Below are positions 32,508 to 43,000 of a stretch of DNA of 64,000 nucleotides, piece by piece. This stretch comes from Harmothoe impar (taxonomy: Eukaryota; Annelida; Polychaeta; Phyllodocida; Polynoidae): the NCBI GenBank assembly GCA_947462335.1, contig OX381717.1, positions 42,141,523 through 42,205,522 of the forward strand, given 5' to 3'. The notes under the pieces were generated by a model that worked only from the letters and a program-made list of their open reading frames with translations, ran no database searches and had not been told where the DNA came from. Position 1 is the first letter of the stretch. Every line of letters starts with the position of its first letter. The position numbers were made by a program, and so were the translations under genes.

Positions 32508-32513
32508 AATAAA
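32508..32513 (+). terminator. Possible polyadenylation signal of Ig receptor A
   Basis: AATAAA in ACAAATAAATGC, about 580 bp after the stop codon. The intervening sequence has no ORF and could be 3' UTR. Confidence 0.4.
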
Positions 32514-32571
32514 TGCTGCGAGCCACACAAGACCAGCTATGTCATGCACACTGCCCTTGGAAGGACATAGG

Positions 32572-32766
32572 TTATTTTATCTGTGCCTTCCACTGAGCTC
32601 TGTCCTGAGTCACCTTCACGGCTCTAAGAGACAAAACCACGTATCCTTGAAACCCCTTTATATGTGACAGGGGCGTCTGTGACCATGATGAAACTAACAG
32701 TGAGGGAGCAAGCCTCATTAATGTATTAATATCATCTTGTCCTGACAAACTATTGTATAGATACAT
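32572..32766 (-). pseudogene. Possible LINE reverse-transcriptase 3' fragment
   Basis: The minus strand encodes a short stretch ending V-T-Q-D-R-A-Q-W-K, like the A-x-D-R-x-x-W end of many non-LTR polyproteins. It is far too short for a firm call. Confidence 0.25.
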
Positions 32767-33006
32767 CTCTATACAAAACTACAGAACTCTGTATGTTATC
32801 TCTAAGCATAAAAACCTAGTGAGTGCCTGACACCGTAAAGGAGCACCAATTTAGTCAATAAGGACTGTGTTTATTAATTAAGGAAAACTACTCCTACCGC
32901 GAGATTGGAGCGTCGTAGTCCAACCATACTGAAACTCCAGAGCACCTTAATTAAAGGAGTGCCTATAAACCCAATTGTGTCATGTTTGGAACTCTGATGT
33001 GACCTA

Positions 33007-36000
33007 ATGCTCATGTTCGCATGTTTATACCTTATATATTGTCTTTGCACCAACCAGGGATCTGTGGTTACACATCAAGTAGCCGCATTCCCCTCCCTAG
33101 ACCGGACACCGGGAATCACCCACCGACCGGCCTTACTCAGCGTACATACTGCACCCCTGTACCTGGGTAACTGCACCCCTTTGGCCTCTTGGCCACTCAC
33201 TCGACACATATCACTAGACAACCAACAAGCAACAATGGCCCGACTCAGTTTTGACAACCTCCGGTTAGAACCGGGTCTAAAGCTGTTGACACTGAATGCC
33301 AGGAGCCTGGAGCACAAAATAAGTCAGCTGGCCAGGCTAGCGCACGGACTAGACTATATAGGTGTCTCAGAAAGCTGGTTTAATGACTCTATCGCCACTG
33401 CCCATGTTAAGATGCCCAACATGGCTCTATTTAGAACTGACCGCCCTAACAGCAGAAGGCACAGGGGGGGTGGTGTAGCCCTATATGTCAGATATGAATA
33501 CGCTTGCTTCACCGTGCTCTGTCCAGAACTATGTGTAGCCAACCGCGACCTTGAGGTAGTAGGGATATTGACCACCTACCCTGGTCAGAAACAGCGTATT
33601 ATTCTAACTGTCTACAAACCACCACGTGGAAATGTAAGTCGTGCCTACAGAAAGCTTACCAACATGATGCGCTCTCCCATTGTCGGTAACAGAGAGATAT
33701 GGATCATGGGTGATCTTAATGTAAACACCAGAGCACAGAGAACAGCCAAGTACCGTCACATGACTACCTTCCTCTACGACGTTGGGCTGACCTACCTGAG
33801 GACGGCCTCAACTTATCGTCACCCCATACATGGGTGCTCCACATTAGACCATGTCTATACAAATGCAGACCATGTGAAACAGGTTGGACTGATGGATGAT
33901 AAGATCAGTGACCACAGCCCCATCTATGTCATCAAAAAACAGCAAAGGATTAAACATCACTCAACGGCAATCACTGGAAGATCCTACAAAAACTACGACA
34001 AGACTGTCTTGGAAGAGTATCTGCGTGCAGACGGTATCCCGGACATGACTGAACAAGATGATCCAGAGACTGTGTACCAACGTGTCATTGCCTCAGTGTC
34101 CCGGTACTTAGACCATACATGCCCGGTTACCACCCGGACCGTTAAAAGTGCCTCGAGTCCAGAATTCACGCCAGACGTGCTAATCTACATCAGGAGACGT
34201 AAACAAGCTTACAAGAAGTCTAGGAGAGCCCGCGGACGTGGGGTCTACAATCCCTACATTGCTGTCATCACAGACCTGACTAGAAGGATTGACCTGAAAC
34301 TCGCCAACAATCGACGCAAAGCTGTGCTGGACAATCTCGACAGATACCGTGACGACCCTCGCAGGTTCTGGGGGGTGATTAATACCCTCTGGAAGGGTGT
34401 GCCGCGTGCTGAAGAAATCAAGCTGAAGGACCACCAAGGAAATGAAATACCCAAAGATCAAACAGCGAACCACATCAACATGTATTATTGCAACATTGGT
34501 AATGAGCTTGCCGCAGCCTTTGATGTAAACAACAATGGTCATGACCCAGCCCCAGTTGACAATCTCCTGCGGTTTGATCCCAGTGAACTGCAGTGTGCTA
34601 CTCGGGAACAGCTAACAAAACTTGTGTCCGCCATCAAACCTTCAAAGAGCTCCAGCATTGAACATGTGAGATCACAGGTTGTACAGGATGCCCTCAAAGC
34701 GGTCCCTAGTGTCACCCCCGCTCTTATCAACAGTTCAATTCTGTGTCAGAGCATCCCAGCAATCTGGAAGACCGGCACCATTGTGCCTCTGCCAAAGAGC
34801 GGTTCCCTTGCGGATGTCAGTAATTGGCGTCCTATCTGTCTCCTGAACATTTGCAATACGATCGCTGAAAAAGTGGTACACCAGCAGCTGATGGACCATC
34901 TTCTTAGAGAGAAGATTATCTCACCGTGCCAATCAGGGTTTATGCCCCAGAGGTGTACTGGTGATTCAGTCTTCGGCTTGCTACATGAGATGTACTCCGC
35001 GCGCAATAATGGTCAGCGGTCGGCCGTGGTCTTCCTCGATATGAGGAAGGCTTTTGACACGGTCGACCACCTGATTCTACTAAACAAGCTTGAATCATTC
35101 AGCTTGGGTGGTGCATTCGTTGAGTGGCTCCGCTTCTACCTACATGGACGAAAACAGCAAACCAGGGCCAACAACCAACTCTCTACGAGCCTACCTGTGG
35201 ACAGAGGAGTGCCACAGGGGTCCGTAGTCGGCCCGCTTCTCTTTGTGGCCTACATCAATGATGTGAAAGATGTAATCCTGAACTCTAAGTACTTCTTATA
35301 CGCCGACGATCTAGCTCTCATCGTATCAGGAAAAGACATCGACCGGGTAAGGACCCTCCTACAGGATGATCTAAATAGAGTAGGAGCTTGGTGTACAAAA
35401 AACAAGCTCACCGTCAACACCAGCAAGACTCAGGTGCTGTGGTCGTACTCCCAAAGACTATCGCCAAATCTCGACAACGTGACCCTCTACCTGAACAACC
35501 AGCCCCTGGATGTGGTGACTCAGTTCTCCTACTTAGGAGTCACTATAGATCGCTACCTCGGATTTGGTCAACACCTCAAAAAGAGAATTAACCTGGTGCG
35601 CACACGTCTGCAGCAGCTAAAGCGCATGAAAAGGGCCTCAGACACCAAGACCACGGTTCAAGTCTACACCACTATGATCCGTAGTATAATGGACTATTGT
35701 GGCTTTGTGGTCGATGGAGGCCCGGTATGGGCGGTCAGGAAAATGCAGACACTCCAAAACGACGCCCTTCGCCTCAGCGAGGGCATCAAAGACCCCAGAG
35801 GTGTCGACATTGATGCACTCCATACAAGGAATCGTGTCCCAAAACTGCTACCGGTGAGGAACCGGTGCCTTCTCGCGTATCTACACAAAATGACCAGATC
35901 CCGAGACAACATTATCGTCCCCACCAAAGACCTCCGTGGCAACAACCAAGTACGACTGAAAATCCCCAGATCAAAGAAGGGTATCTTCGACAAGAGCCCG

Positions 36001-36090
36001 CTGTACCGTGGCGCCCCGCTATGGGACGAGTTACCAGGGGAAACCCAACGTCTACCATACAAAGACTTCGTTAACAAACTTAAAGCCTGA
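33007..36090 (+). CDS. Non-LTR (LINE, CR1/jockey-like) endonuclease-reverse transcriptase
   Basis: One uninterrupted 1,027-codon ORF. Residues about 90-310 form an apurinic-type (EEP) endonuclease: L-N-A-R-S (N97), S-E-S (E122), G-D-L-N (D236/N238) and S-D-H-S (D302/H303). Reverse transcriptase covers about 460-800: L-P-K-S-G, W-R-P-I, F-L-D-M-R-K-A-F-D (D678) and the catalytic Y-A-D-D at 765-768. A long C-terminal thumb region ends near 1027. All catalytic residues are present, so this copy may be active. No ORF1 was seen upstream and the true 5' end is unclear. The 3' UTR runs to about 36220. It lies in the space between the two Ig receptor genes. Clade assignment is by general resemblance only. 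Confidence 0.9.
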   Translation: MLMFACLYLIYCLCTNQGSVVTHQVAAFPSLDRTPGITHRPALLSVHTAPLYLGNCTPLASWPLTRHISLDNQQATMARLSFDNLRLEPGLKLLTLNARSLEHKISQLARLAHGLDYIGVSESWFNDSIATAHVKMPNMALFRTDRPNSRRHRGGGVALYVRYEYACFTVLCPELCVANRDLEVVGILTTYPGQKQRIILTVYKPPRGNVSRAYRKLTNMMRSPIVGNREIWIMGDLNVNTRAQRTAKYRHMTTFLYDVGLTYLRTASTYRHPIHGCSTLDHVYTNADHVKQVGLMDDKISDHSPIYVIKKQQRIKHHSTAITGRSYKNYDKTVLEEYLRADGIPDMTEQDDPETVYQRVIASVSRYLDHTCPVTTRTVKSASSPEFTPDVLIYIRRRKQAYKKSRRARGRGVYNPYIAVITDLTRRIDLKLANNRRKAVLDNLDRYRDDPRRFWGVINTLWKGVPRAEEIKLKDHQGNEIPKDQTANHINMYYCNIGNELAAAFDVNNNGHDPAPVDNLLRFDPSELQCATREQLTKLVSAIKPSKSSSIEHVRSQVVQDALKAVPSVTPALINSSILCQSIPAIWKTGTIVPLPKSGSLADVSNWRPICLLNICNTIAEKVVHQQLMDHLLREKIISPCQSGFMPQRCTGDSVFGLLHEMYSARNNGQRSAVVFLDMRKAFDTVDHLILLNKLESFSLGGAFVEWLRFYLHGRKQQTRANNQLSTSLPVDRGVPQGSVVGPLLFVAYINDVKDVILNSKYFLYADDLALIVSGKDIDRVRTLLQDDLNRVGAWCTKNKLTVNTSKTQVLWSYSQRLSPNLDNVTLYLNNQPLDVVTQFSYLGVTIDRYLGFGQHLKKRINLVRTRLQQLKRMKRASDTKTTVQVYTTMIRSIMDYCGFVVDGGPVWAVRKMQTLQNDALRLSEGIKDPRGVDIDALHTRNRVPKLLPVRNRCLLAYLHKMTRSRDNIIVPTKDLRGNNQVRLKIPRSKKGIFDKSPLYRGAPLWDELPGETQRLPYKDFVNKLKA

Positions 36091-36230
36091 CACTAAACGG
36101 TGTGCCACTGCACCCTAAAAGGACTGATGTGATAATGTGATAGAACTGTCGATTTGTAAATAATTATGTCTGCCGTACCTCCTACCAGACATATTACTCT
36201 CATCTTTGGCTATTAAATGAAAAAGTTCCC
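36091..36230 (+). mobile_element. 3' UTR of the LINE
   Basis: Follows the ORF stop, with TATTAAATGAAAAAG near 36212 as a possible terminal signal. No long poly-A tail and no target duplication could be fixed. Confidence 0.4.
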
Positions 36231-36856
36231 ATGTAACATTTTTAGTACGCCAATAAAAATATCAACAACAACACTAATATAAATGGAGAGGTAAACTACT
36301 TATGTTATATGGGACATGTACTGGGGAAAGTGACCATTTATTATAGTGTCAAATCACATCAATATCTATGAGAGAGTCGTCAAGAAAGGTTTGACAAGGT
36401 CGGTTATGTAGAAGAAGTTAGTGTTCTAATATTGCCTTTGCACCAAATATGATCAGGGTTTAGCATCCTACACCAGAGATAATGAGGTCAATATAGGCTA
36501 AAATGTTTATTGAGTTTTTGGATCGATTGAATCTCCCCTACAACACTCAGGAATACACAACGATGAGAGTTAATAATGAATAGTACATTTTTAAGATTAC
36601 TGATCAATATTGATGACCATTATCAATCATTACCATCAAATCATATTATCCAACCTTATTAGTACGTTAGGTAATTCATGAAGTATCCCTTTTGTACCGC
36701 TATAATAAATTGACATACATAATGTATAAGCGACTCATTTAAGTCTGTGTATCTTAGAATCAGTTAGAAATGAAAAATCTAAAACTTGTATTGCTGGATA
36801 ACATTGTTAGTGATTGGAATTACTTTGATTGCCTACCATTGCAATACTCTGAGAGT

Positions 36857-36967
36857 CACCGTCCACAGAGCATAAATCGGCCGTATACGGCCAATCTATA
36901 CACAATTTACATTAGAATGTATGGCAGTTTTCTTGATATACGGGCGATTTATGCTCTGTGGACGGTG
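36857..36967. mobile_element. 111-bp miniature element
   Basis: CACCGTCCACAGAGCATAAA at the left pairs with the right end (reverse complement CACCGTCCACAGAGCATAAA), a perfect match over at least 20 bp, continuing as TCG(G/C)CCGTATA. Confidence 0.85.
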
Positions 36968-37182
36968 GCCATAACATGACTAATAATAAGATATTCTCAT
37001 AAGTGTCAGTGCATATAGGCCAACCAAATAAAGATGTATCTTGATATAATAATTATGTTGTGCATCCGTTTGTAATGTGCGAAACCTGAAACACCGAGCA
37101 AGAGGCTAGTGGCCATCGAACCTGGCGGCTCCAGCTGTACATAACTATATATACTATGCAAATGGCTACAACCATGATTGTA

Positions 37183-37290
37183 TCCTTCAAGATCCATTAT
37201 AACTACGATAAACAACGACCCTAATGATACAGTCCTTAGCAGTACATCTATTATGTATTGTCTATTGTAGTTATTATGGATCTTGAAGGA
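37183..37290. mobile_element. 108-bp miniature element
   Basis: TCCTTCAAGATCCATTATAA and the right end (reverse complement TCCTTCAAGATCCATAATAA) pair; the arms extend through CTACGATA/CTACAATA. Confidence 0.8.
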
Positions 37291-37313
37291 CATAATCTTG
37301 ACTATAACCTGCT

Positions 37314-38162
37314 AGTTTCGTTGCAAAACGCAACAAATCCATTTTATGAGTTTTGAGATAATAGTGTATTTTTGATTTTGACAAATTGGTGAATAGAAAG
37401 CATTTTTCTTCCGTAACTAATGATTAATGTTCCAAAGATGAAATACCTAGAAATCAATTTTTGAAATCTTTGGATTTTTTTTCTAGGAGAAAAAGGATGA
37501 TTTAATTTCAATTTTCAGTTTTTTTGCAAAACGCAATAAATCCAAAATCAGTTTTTCTGCATATGTCCATAAAATCAGTAATGGCCTTTTTTTATTCAAT
37601 ATTATTTTTTCTTGGTATGGTGGGACATACATGAAACACCAACAAGTAGCTTTTAAAAATCCTTGCATCTTTTTTCCTTGATTTAGAAATAGGATTTAAA
37701 TTGCTCAATTTAGTTTTTTTGCAAAACGCAATAAATCCAAAAGCAGTTTTTTTGCAAAATGCAATAAATCCACAAAAATCATAAAACATGGTTTTTGTGT
37801 CCATATTTCAAATGCCTTCTAAATAAAATAGTTTTTTTATTTTCAAATAATGCTATTAACAATATAGACCAAGATTGTATTCAATAAAGCCTTATTAAGA
37901 CCATAAACATAAAAGAATAAACAGTCCTACATACAAAAACAATCTTTGGTGAGGTGGATTTATTGCGTTTTGCAAAAAAACTGCTTTTGGATTTATTGCG
38001 TTTTGCAAAAAAACTGAATTTTCGACGGGCCCTATCTACAAAATAAATATACTTTTTCAAAAAAAAATTTCACAATTTTTTTTCAATTTACCCTACACAA
38101 TACCCCTGACCTATTTTCTCCCGATTTTGTATTTTGGCGCTTATTGCGTTTTGGAACCAAAC
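37314..38162. mobile_element. 849-bp element with repeated TTTGCAAAACGCAATAAATC motif
   Basis: The ends AGTTTCGTTGCAAAACGCAA and AGTTTGGTTCCAAAACGCAA (right, reverse complement) pair. The motif GCAAAACGCAATAAATCC recurs forward near 37525, 37720 and 37755 and reversed near 37958 and 37990, giving multiple subterminal inverted repeats. The interior is AT-rich and non-coding. Confidence 0.75.
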
Positions 38163-38446
38163 TCTTCATATATACCTGGAGCCGCCAGGTCCGATGGCCA
38201 ACAGCATGTTGCATAGTATACCCTATGCCTATGCTGCCACAGGTTAAACAATGAACTAATAGTGCTGATGGGTACAGTTAAAAGGTACCCCGGGTTCCTC
38301 CAAATGTGCGACCAACTTGGCCTCCCATGTGAGAATAATATTATCTCGTGAGATTTTAGCTGGCACTGGTCTTCCACAGTATGATTTGCCAGGAACAAGC
38401 TGAGTTCAGCAGTTCAGAGAGCAGAACCAATTTCTCACGAGATCTG

Positions 38447-38780
38447 CTTTTGCATGTGGATATGTGGTGGTTGCGACAACAAGTTTTGCATGTGGATATG
38501 TGGTGGTCGCGACAACAAGTTTTGCATGTGGATATGTGGTGGTCGCGACAACAAGTTTTGCATGTGGATATGTGGTGGTCGCGACAACAAGTTTTGCATG
38601 TGGATATGTGGTGCTCGTAACAACAAGTTTTGCATGTGGATATGTGGTGGTCGCGACAACAAGTTTTGCATGTGGATATGTGGTGGTCGCGACGACAAGT
38701 TTTGCATGTGGATATGTGGTGGTCGCGACAACAAATTTTGCATGTGGATATGTGGTGGTCGCAACAACAAGTTTTGTCTT
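38447..38780. repeat. 36-bp minisatellite, nine units
   Basis: Units of TTTTGCATGTGGATATG, TGGTGGTCGCGACAACAAG at an exact 36-bp step with few differences. Because 36 is a multiple of three, four frames stay open for over 100 codons, giving 12-residue repeat peptides. With no start context or splice evidence I treat these as artefacts. Confidence 0.9.
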
Positions 38781-38887
38781 AATGGTTCGGTATAGTTAGG
38801 ACCTAAGCTGCGCCCCCTCCTGACTGGTATACTGTAAATCGTGAAACCCAAAATACGGCCAGTTATACGGTAAACTAACTAGTATAC

Positions 38888-38913
38888 TATATTATATATA
38901 TATGTATATATAT
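38888..38913. repeat. (TA)n microsatellite, left half split by insertion
   Basis: TATATAT tract immediately left of the gypsy LTR; the right half is at 48620-48678. Confidence 0.8.
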
Positions 38914-39208
38914 TGTAAAGATATTTGTGGGCATATGATGAACGACACGACAGCCAGCCTTGCGGTTTACCAGGAGATCCTTTATTTATAAGTGCTCAAC
39001 AACAACTGACCAACTGGCCTCAAACGTTCCCTTATATACCCCTCCCGCGTCCCTTCCCCGAGCTGCGTCCCGGCCGACTCCCGCTCCGGCCGACTCCCGT
39101 TCCGGCCGACTCCAGTTCGGCCGACCCGGTTCCGGACGGGAGCCCTCCCGGCCGAGAGTGTAGCTGCAGGGGCGCCCGTCCGGCCGACCCCCTCCTCCGC
39201 CCGCTACA
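38914..39208 (-). repeat. 3' LTR of gypsy element 1
   Basis: 295 bp. On the minus strand it starts TGTAGCGGGCGG and ends CTTTACA. Contains TATATAAG at 39038-39031 and AATAAA at 38986-38981, the expected promoter and poly-A signals, about 50 bp apart. CGGCCGACTC units repeat at 39065-39125. Confidence 0.95.
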
Positions 39209-39221
39209 CTCTCCCCACCCT
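39209..39221 (-). promoter_or_regulatory. Polypurine tract of gypsy element 1
   Basis: The minus strand reads AGGGTGGGGAGAG directly before the 3' LTR, the usual site of plus-strand priming. Confidence 0.85.
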
Positions 39222-40037
39222 ATCCAAACCCCTACCCGAACTTTATATTAACAGAGTAGGTACCCGTGGATACTCGTCCTTAGTGATATCCAAAGTAACT
39301 TATATTTATCTATCGAACAGTACTTACTACTACTAGGCCGAGGCCGAACAATCTCCCTTCCCCCTTAAGCGTTCCCTCCCCGCTCCCCCGACATGATATC
39401 ACAACCCTTACTAGTAACGCTACGGCCCGCGGCCGACTATATCTTATAGTAACATGATAAGTAGGATCCGACGTGGAGGGGGCTCCGCTACCCTCCGTGG
39501 TAGAGTAATACGTGGCATGAGGCCGACTACAGCACTATTTAACAGACTACCATAACAATCGGCGTGGAGGGGGCTCCGCTACCCTCCGTTTCTTCACGTA
39601 GTGTCCTTCCGGGCATGAGGCCGAACTATATAAATATGATAACACATGAATATCGAGGCCGACTATAACACTATTTAACCGGCTGCCCTAACAATCGGCG
39701 TAGTGTCTTTCCAGGCATGAGGCCGAACTATAAATATGGTAACACGTGAATATCCGCCGGCGTGGAGGGGGCTCCGCTGCCCTCCGTTCTGTCGTCGTGG
39801 AGGGGGCTCCGCTGCCCTCCGTATCCCTCCGGCCGGTGCCGTCCGCACCACATTCGTTCCTGTCCGCCGGACCCCTCGAGGAACGGGCCCCGGCTATGCG
39901 TCCGTCTTCGGCCCCGTGGCTGACTGCAAAACATAAACGAAAGACCTTGTCACCATCGCCCGGCCGAAGCACCACATTTCCTTGCCCCGCCCGTCTCCTC
40001 CCCGTCCGGCATTCCCAGTGGTTCGCCCACCCCGGCC
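39222..40037 (-). repeat. 3' non-coding region of element 1 with four 27-bp hairpin repeats
   Basis: Four near-identical copies of CGTGGAGGGGGCTCCGCT followed by (A/G)CCCTCCGT at 39472-39498, 39563-39589, 39761-39787 and 39796-39822. Each has complementary GGAGGG/CCCTCC arms. GGCATGAGGCCGA with a following block of about 100 bp is also duplicated (39515-39780). Confidence 0.8.
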
Positions 40038-43000
40038 TTACAGCCCTACCGCCGCCACCAACTGCGTCAAGAGATCCCCGTACTCGGCTCCCCCCTGTAC
40101 TGGGGCGGTCCATTCCTCACTCTCCCAGCCCTCGTCCGGGCCGTCCTCCCCTAGCACCAATACAGGTGCCCGATGCTCTCCGGCCGAGACTGGCCACACT
40201 TGGTTTTCTACTCCGGCCGGTACAGGCCATCCTTCAAGTACTTTAACTTCTATGGTACCACTTACCGGGTCGGACTCGCTGAAGGTATACGTTCTCCGCT
40301 CCTCCACGATCCACTCCCCGTGGCCCCGGGCTTCCACGACGGAGGTGGTGCGGCCGCCCACCAGGGCCAGCGGTTGGTCGTCCCGGCCCCCGGTCGTGGA
40401 GAGGTGTCGCCGGAGTGTCTCTTCTGGGTCGGCCGGGACTGCTCCCACCCACGGTAGGGCCACCCCACCCGGGCAGCGGGCGGGTGGCTGTGTGGCAGGG
40501 TCCCATGGCGTATTCCGGGCCTCCATCTGCCGCTTGTCGGCCTCCTCTGTCTTTCTCTTTTCCTCCTCCCTTCTCTCGGCCTCCCGTCCCTCGGCCGCCT
40601 GTCGCTCCTCCTCCACTTTCTCGGCCGCCACCCGTTGGAGCCGATCGGATTCCGCCTTATCCCGGGCCGCCTTCTCTTTCTCGTCCGCCTCTTTCTTGTC
40701 TTTGTCGGCCTGCTCCTTCTCTCTCGCGGCCTTCTCTTCCGCCTCTTTCTTGTCTTTGTCGGCCTGTTCCTTCTCTCTCACGGCCTTCTCTTCCGCCTCT
40801 TTCTTGTCTTTGTCGGCCTGTTCCTTCTCTCTCACGGCCTTCTCGTCCGCCTCTTTCTTGTCTTTGTCGGCCTGTTCCTTCCCTCTCGCGGTCTTTTCGT
40901 CCGCCTCTCTCTTTTCTCTCTCGACCTGCTCTTTCTCGGCCTTCTCTTCCTGCTCCGCCTTCTCCCGGTCCGCTTTCTCTTTCTCCTCCTTCTCTTTCTC
41001 TCTGATTTTTCGGGCCGCCTCGGCCTTTTTCTGGCTTTTGGTTTTCTTTCCCTTGGAATCTTTGACCGGGTCCGGCTCTGGCTCTGCCTCCTGCTCAGGT
41101 ACTACCGGCGTGGGGGGGGTGATCGGGGAGAACTGGCCATAGAGGTTGCGTACCACAGTCGTCTGGGGGGGTGGGCTCTCCGGTGGTGGCGGCCCGCTCC
41201 CTACCTCCACTTCAGTGACCGTCTCGGACGTGAGGGTTATGGTGCCGCCCGGCGTTGCCCCCACCTCCGTCGTCTTCCCCGACCCTATCAAGGCGGCGAA
41301 AACAGCCGGTGGCAGCCTTTGGAGCGTCTCCACCGCCTCTTCTTGTCCCCCGTCTCTGAGGGCCCTCTGTATGTCCGCCATCCTTTCCTCCAAGACTCGT
41401 GTCGTTACCCCCTCCCGCTGCTCGTCCGGTACCTCTGCGTCCTTCTGTGGGGTGGGGTCGGTGGGAGACGGGGATTTCGTCCTGTCCAGTTCGTCCGAGG
41501 TGCCGGGCTCCGGCGACTGGTCCCTGTCAGCCCGGCCCCGGACGTTGCGTACGTCCACCGTTGACTCTGTAGAGGAGTCCCGCGACGACACACCCCGCTT
41601 CCTGGCGGACTTCTTACCGCCTTTCGTCCCCCCGGCCGGGGCCCGCCCCCGCTTCTCAATATACGTTGCATCGGGTATGTTGTTGGCGTCCTCCCACTCG
41701 TGTGGGACCGGGCCTGCCCGACCCCCAACCCGGTGCAAGCCCATGTGGGTGGCGAGCTCGCCCTTCCTACGGTCCGTCTTCTGAAGCTTACACGGCTTAC
41801 CATCCTTGTCTACTCCGGGGCAGTTCCAGCCCAGGATTAATATGGGGTGGTTGGCCAAGTGCCGATCGTACTCTTCGGCCGTTCCTCGCCAACTCTGGCC
41901 CTTCTGGTGGCAATCCCCGCAGGAGAATGTATTAGAAGCCATCTCGTCCGTGTCTGTCTCTCCTCCGGCGTCTCCACTCTTATATAGCACTCCCGCACGT
42001 GGGTCCGACCCCACCCCCTCTCCTGATTGGCTGATTTTCTTTTCGGCCGGCGTGCCTGGCGCTACCCGCGCTGTGATTGGCCCGTCTCGTTTAGAACCGG
42101 GCGTGGGAGAGCGGGGCCGGGGCCTCGACCGGGCGTGGGAGCATGTCCCATCCACGAACCCCGCCCGCTCCGTGGGAGCCTGGTCCGTTCCAAACCCGGC
42201 CGGTGGCGTGGGATCCTTCCTCTCTCTGTGGGACGGCGTGGGTACTTTGGGGGGTTCCCCTTTTCCCCTGCTCTCCGCCGTCCGGCCTTCCCCCCTGCCG
42301 TGTCCCCGGCGGCCGTCGCTCTCCTCCCGTCGGTCTGCGTGGGACGCCCGGTGCCCCTCCCGGGAGCGGCCTCGCCCCCCCCTTTCTTTCCCCGATGGTT
42401 CCCGCTTGCCGGCCTCCTCCTTTTTCTTCTCCTCCACGGCCGGTTTATGGGGCGACCGGGAGTGTCGGCTCCGGGAAGAGGAGTCCCGGCTGCCGATTTT
42501 CTCTCGGCCCGTTCGCCTCCCGTCTTTATTTGTCGGCCTTCCCATTGTCACCGTCCTTATCTCTCGTACCGGCGAGTCCGGCGGGGTGGGTCGGGCGGCG
42601 GGCTCTATCGGGACCCTTATATGGTCTGATTTTCGTCTCCGGGCCCCGGACCCTATCCTTTTCTCGCCGAGTGACCACGTCACCCTTAGGGACTCGGTAT
42701 CGTCGTCCTCGTCCGAGGAGAGGCCGTTCATCAGCTGAAATTCGACCCTCTTATCGTGGGCCTCCTTCCACCTATGGTACGCTGCTGGTGGATGCTCCTG
42801 CGCGCCTCCCTCCACCCGTCCGACCCACCTCCTCACCTCCGGCACTTCCTTCCTCACCTGTCGTCCCCACTGCGAGGGGGAGTCTTCCCGGACTTGTCGT
42901 CTTTGCTCCTCGTATAGCTCTGCCGTGGTCCGGGACTCGTCCGAATCCCCTTCGCTTGCCCACTGGCCGAAACCTGATAAGATAGCCGGATAAAACTCGT

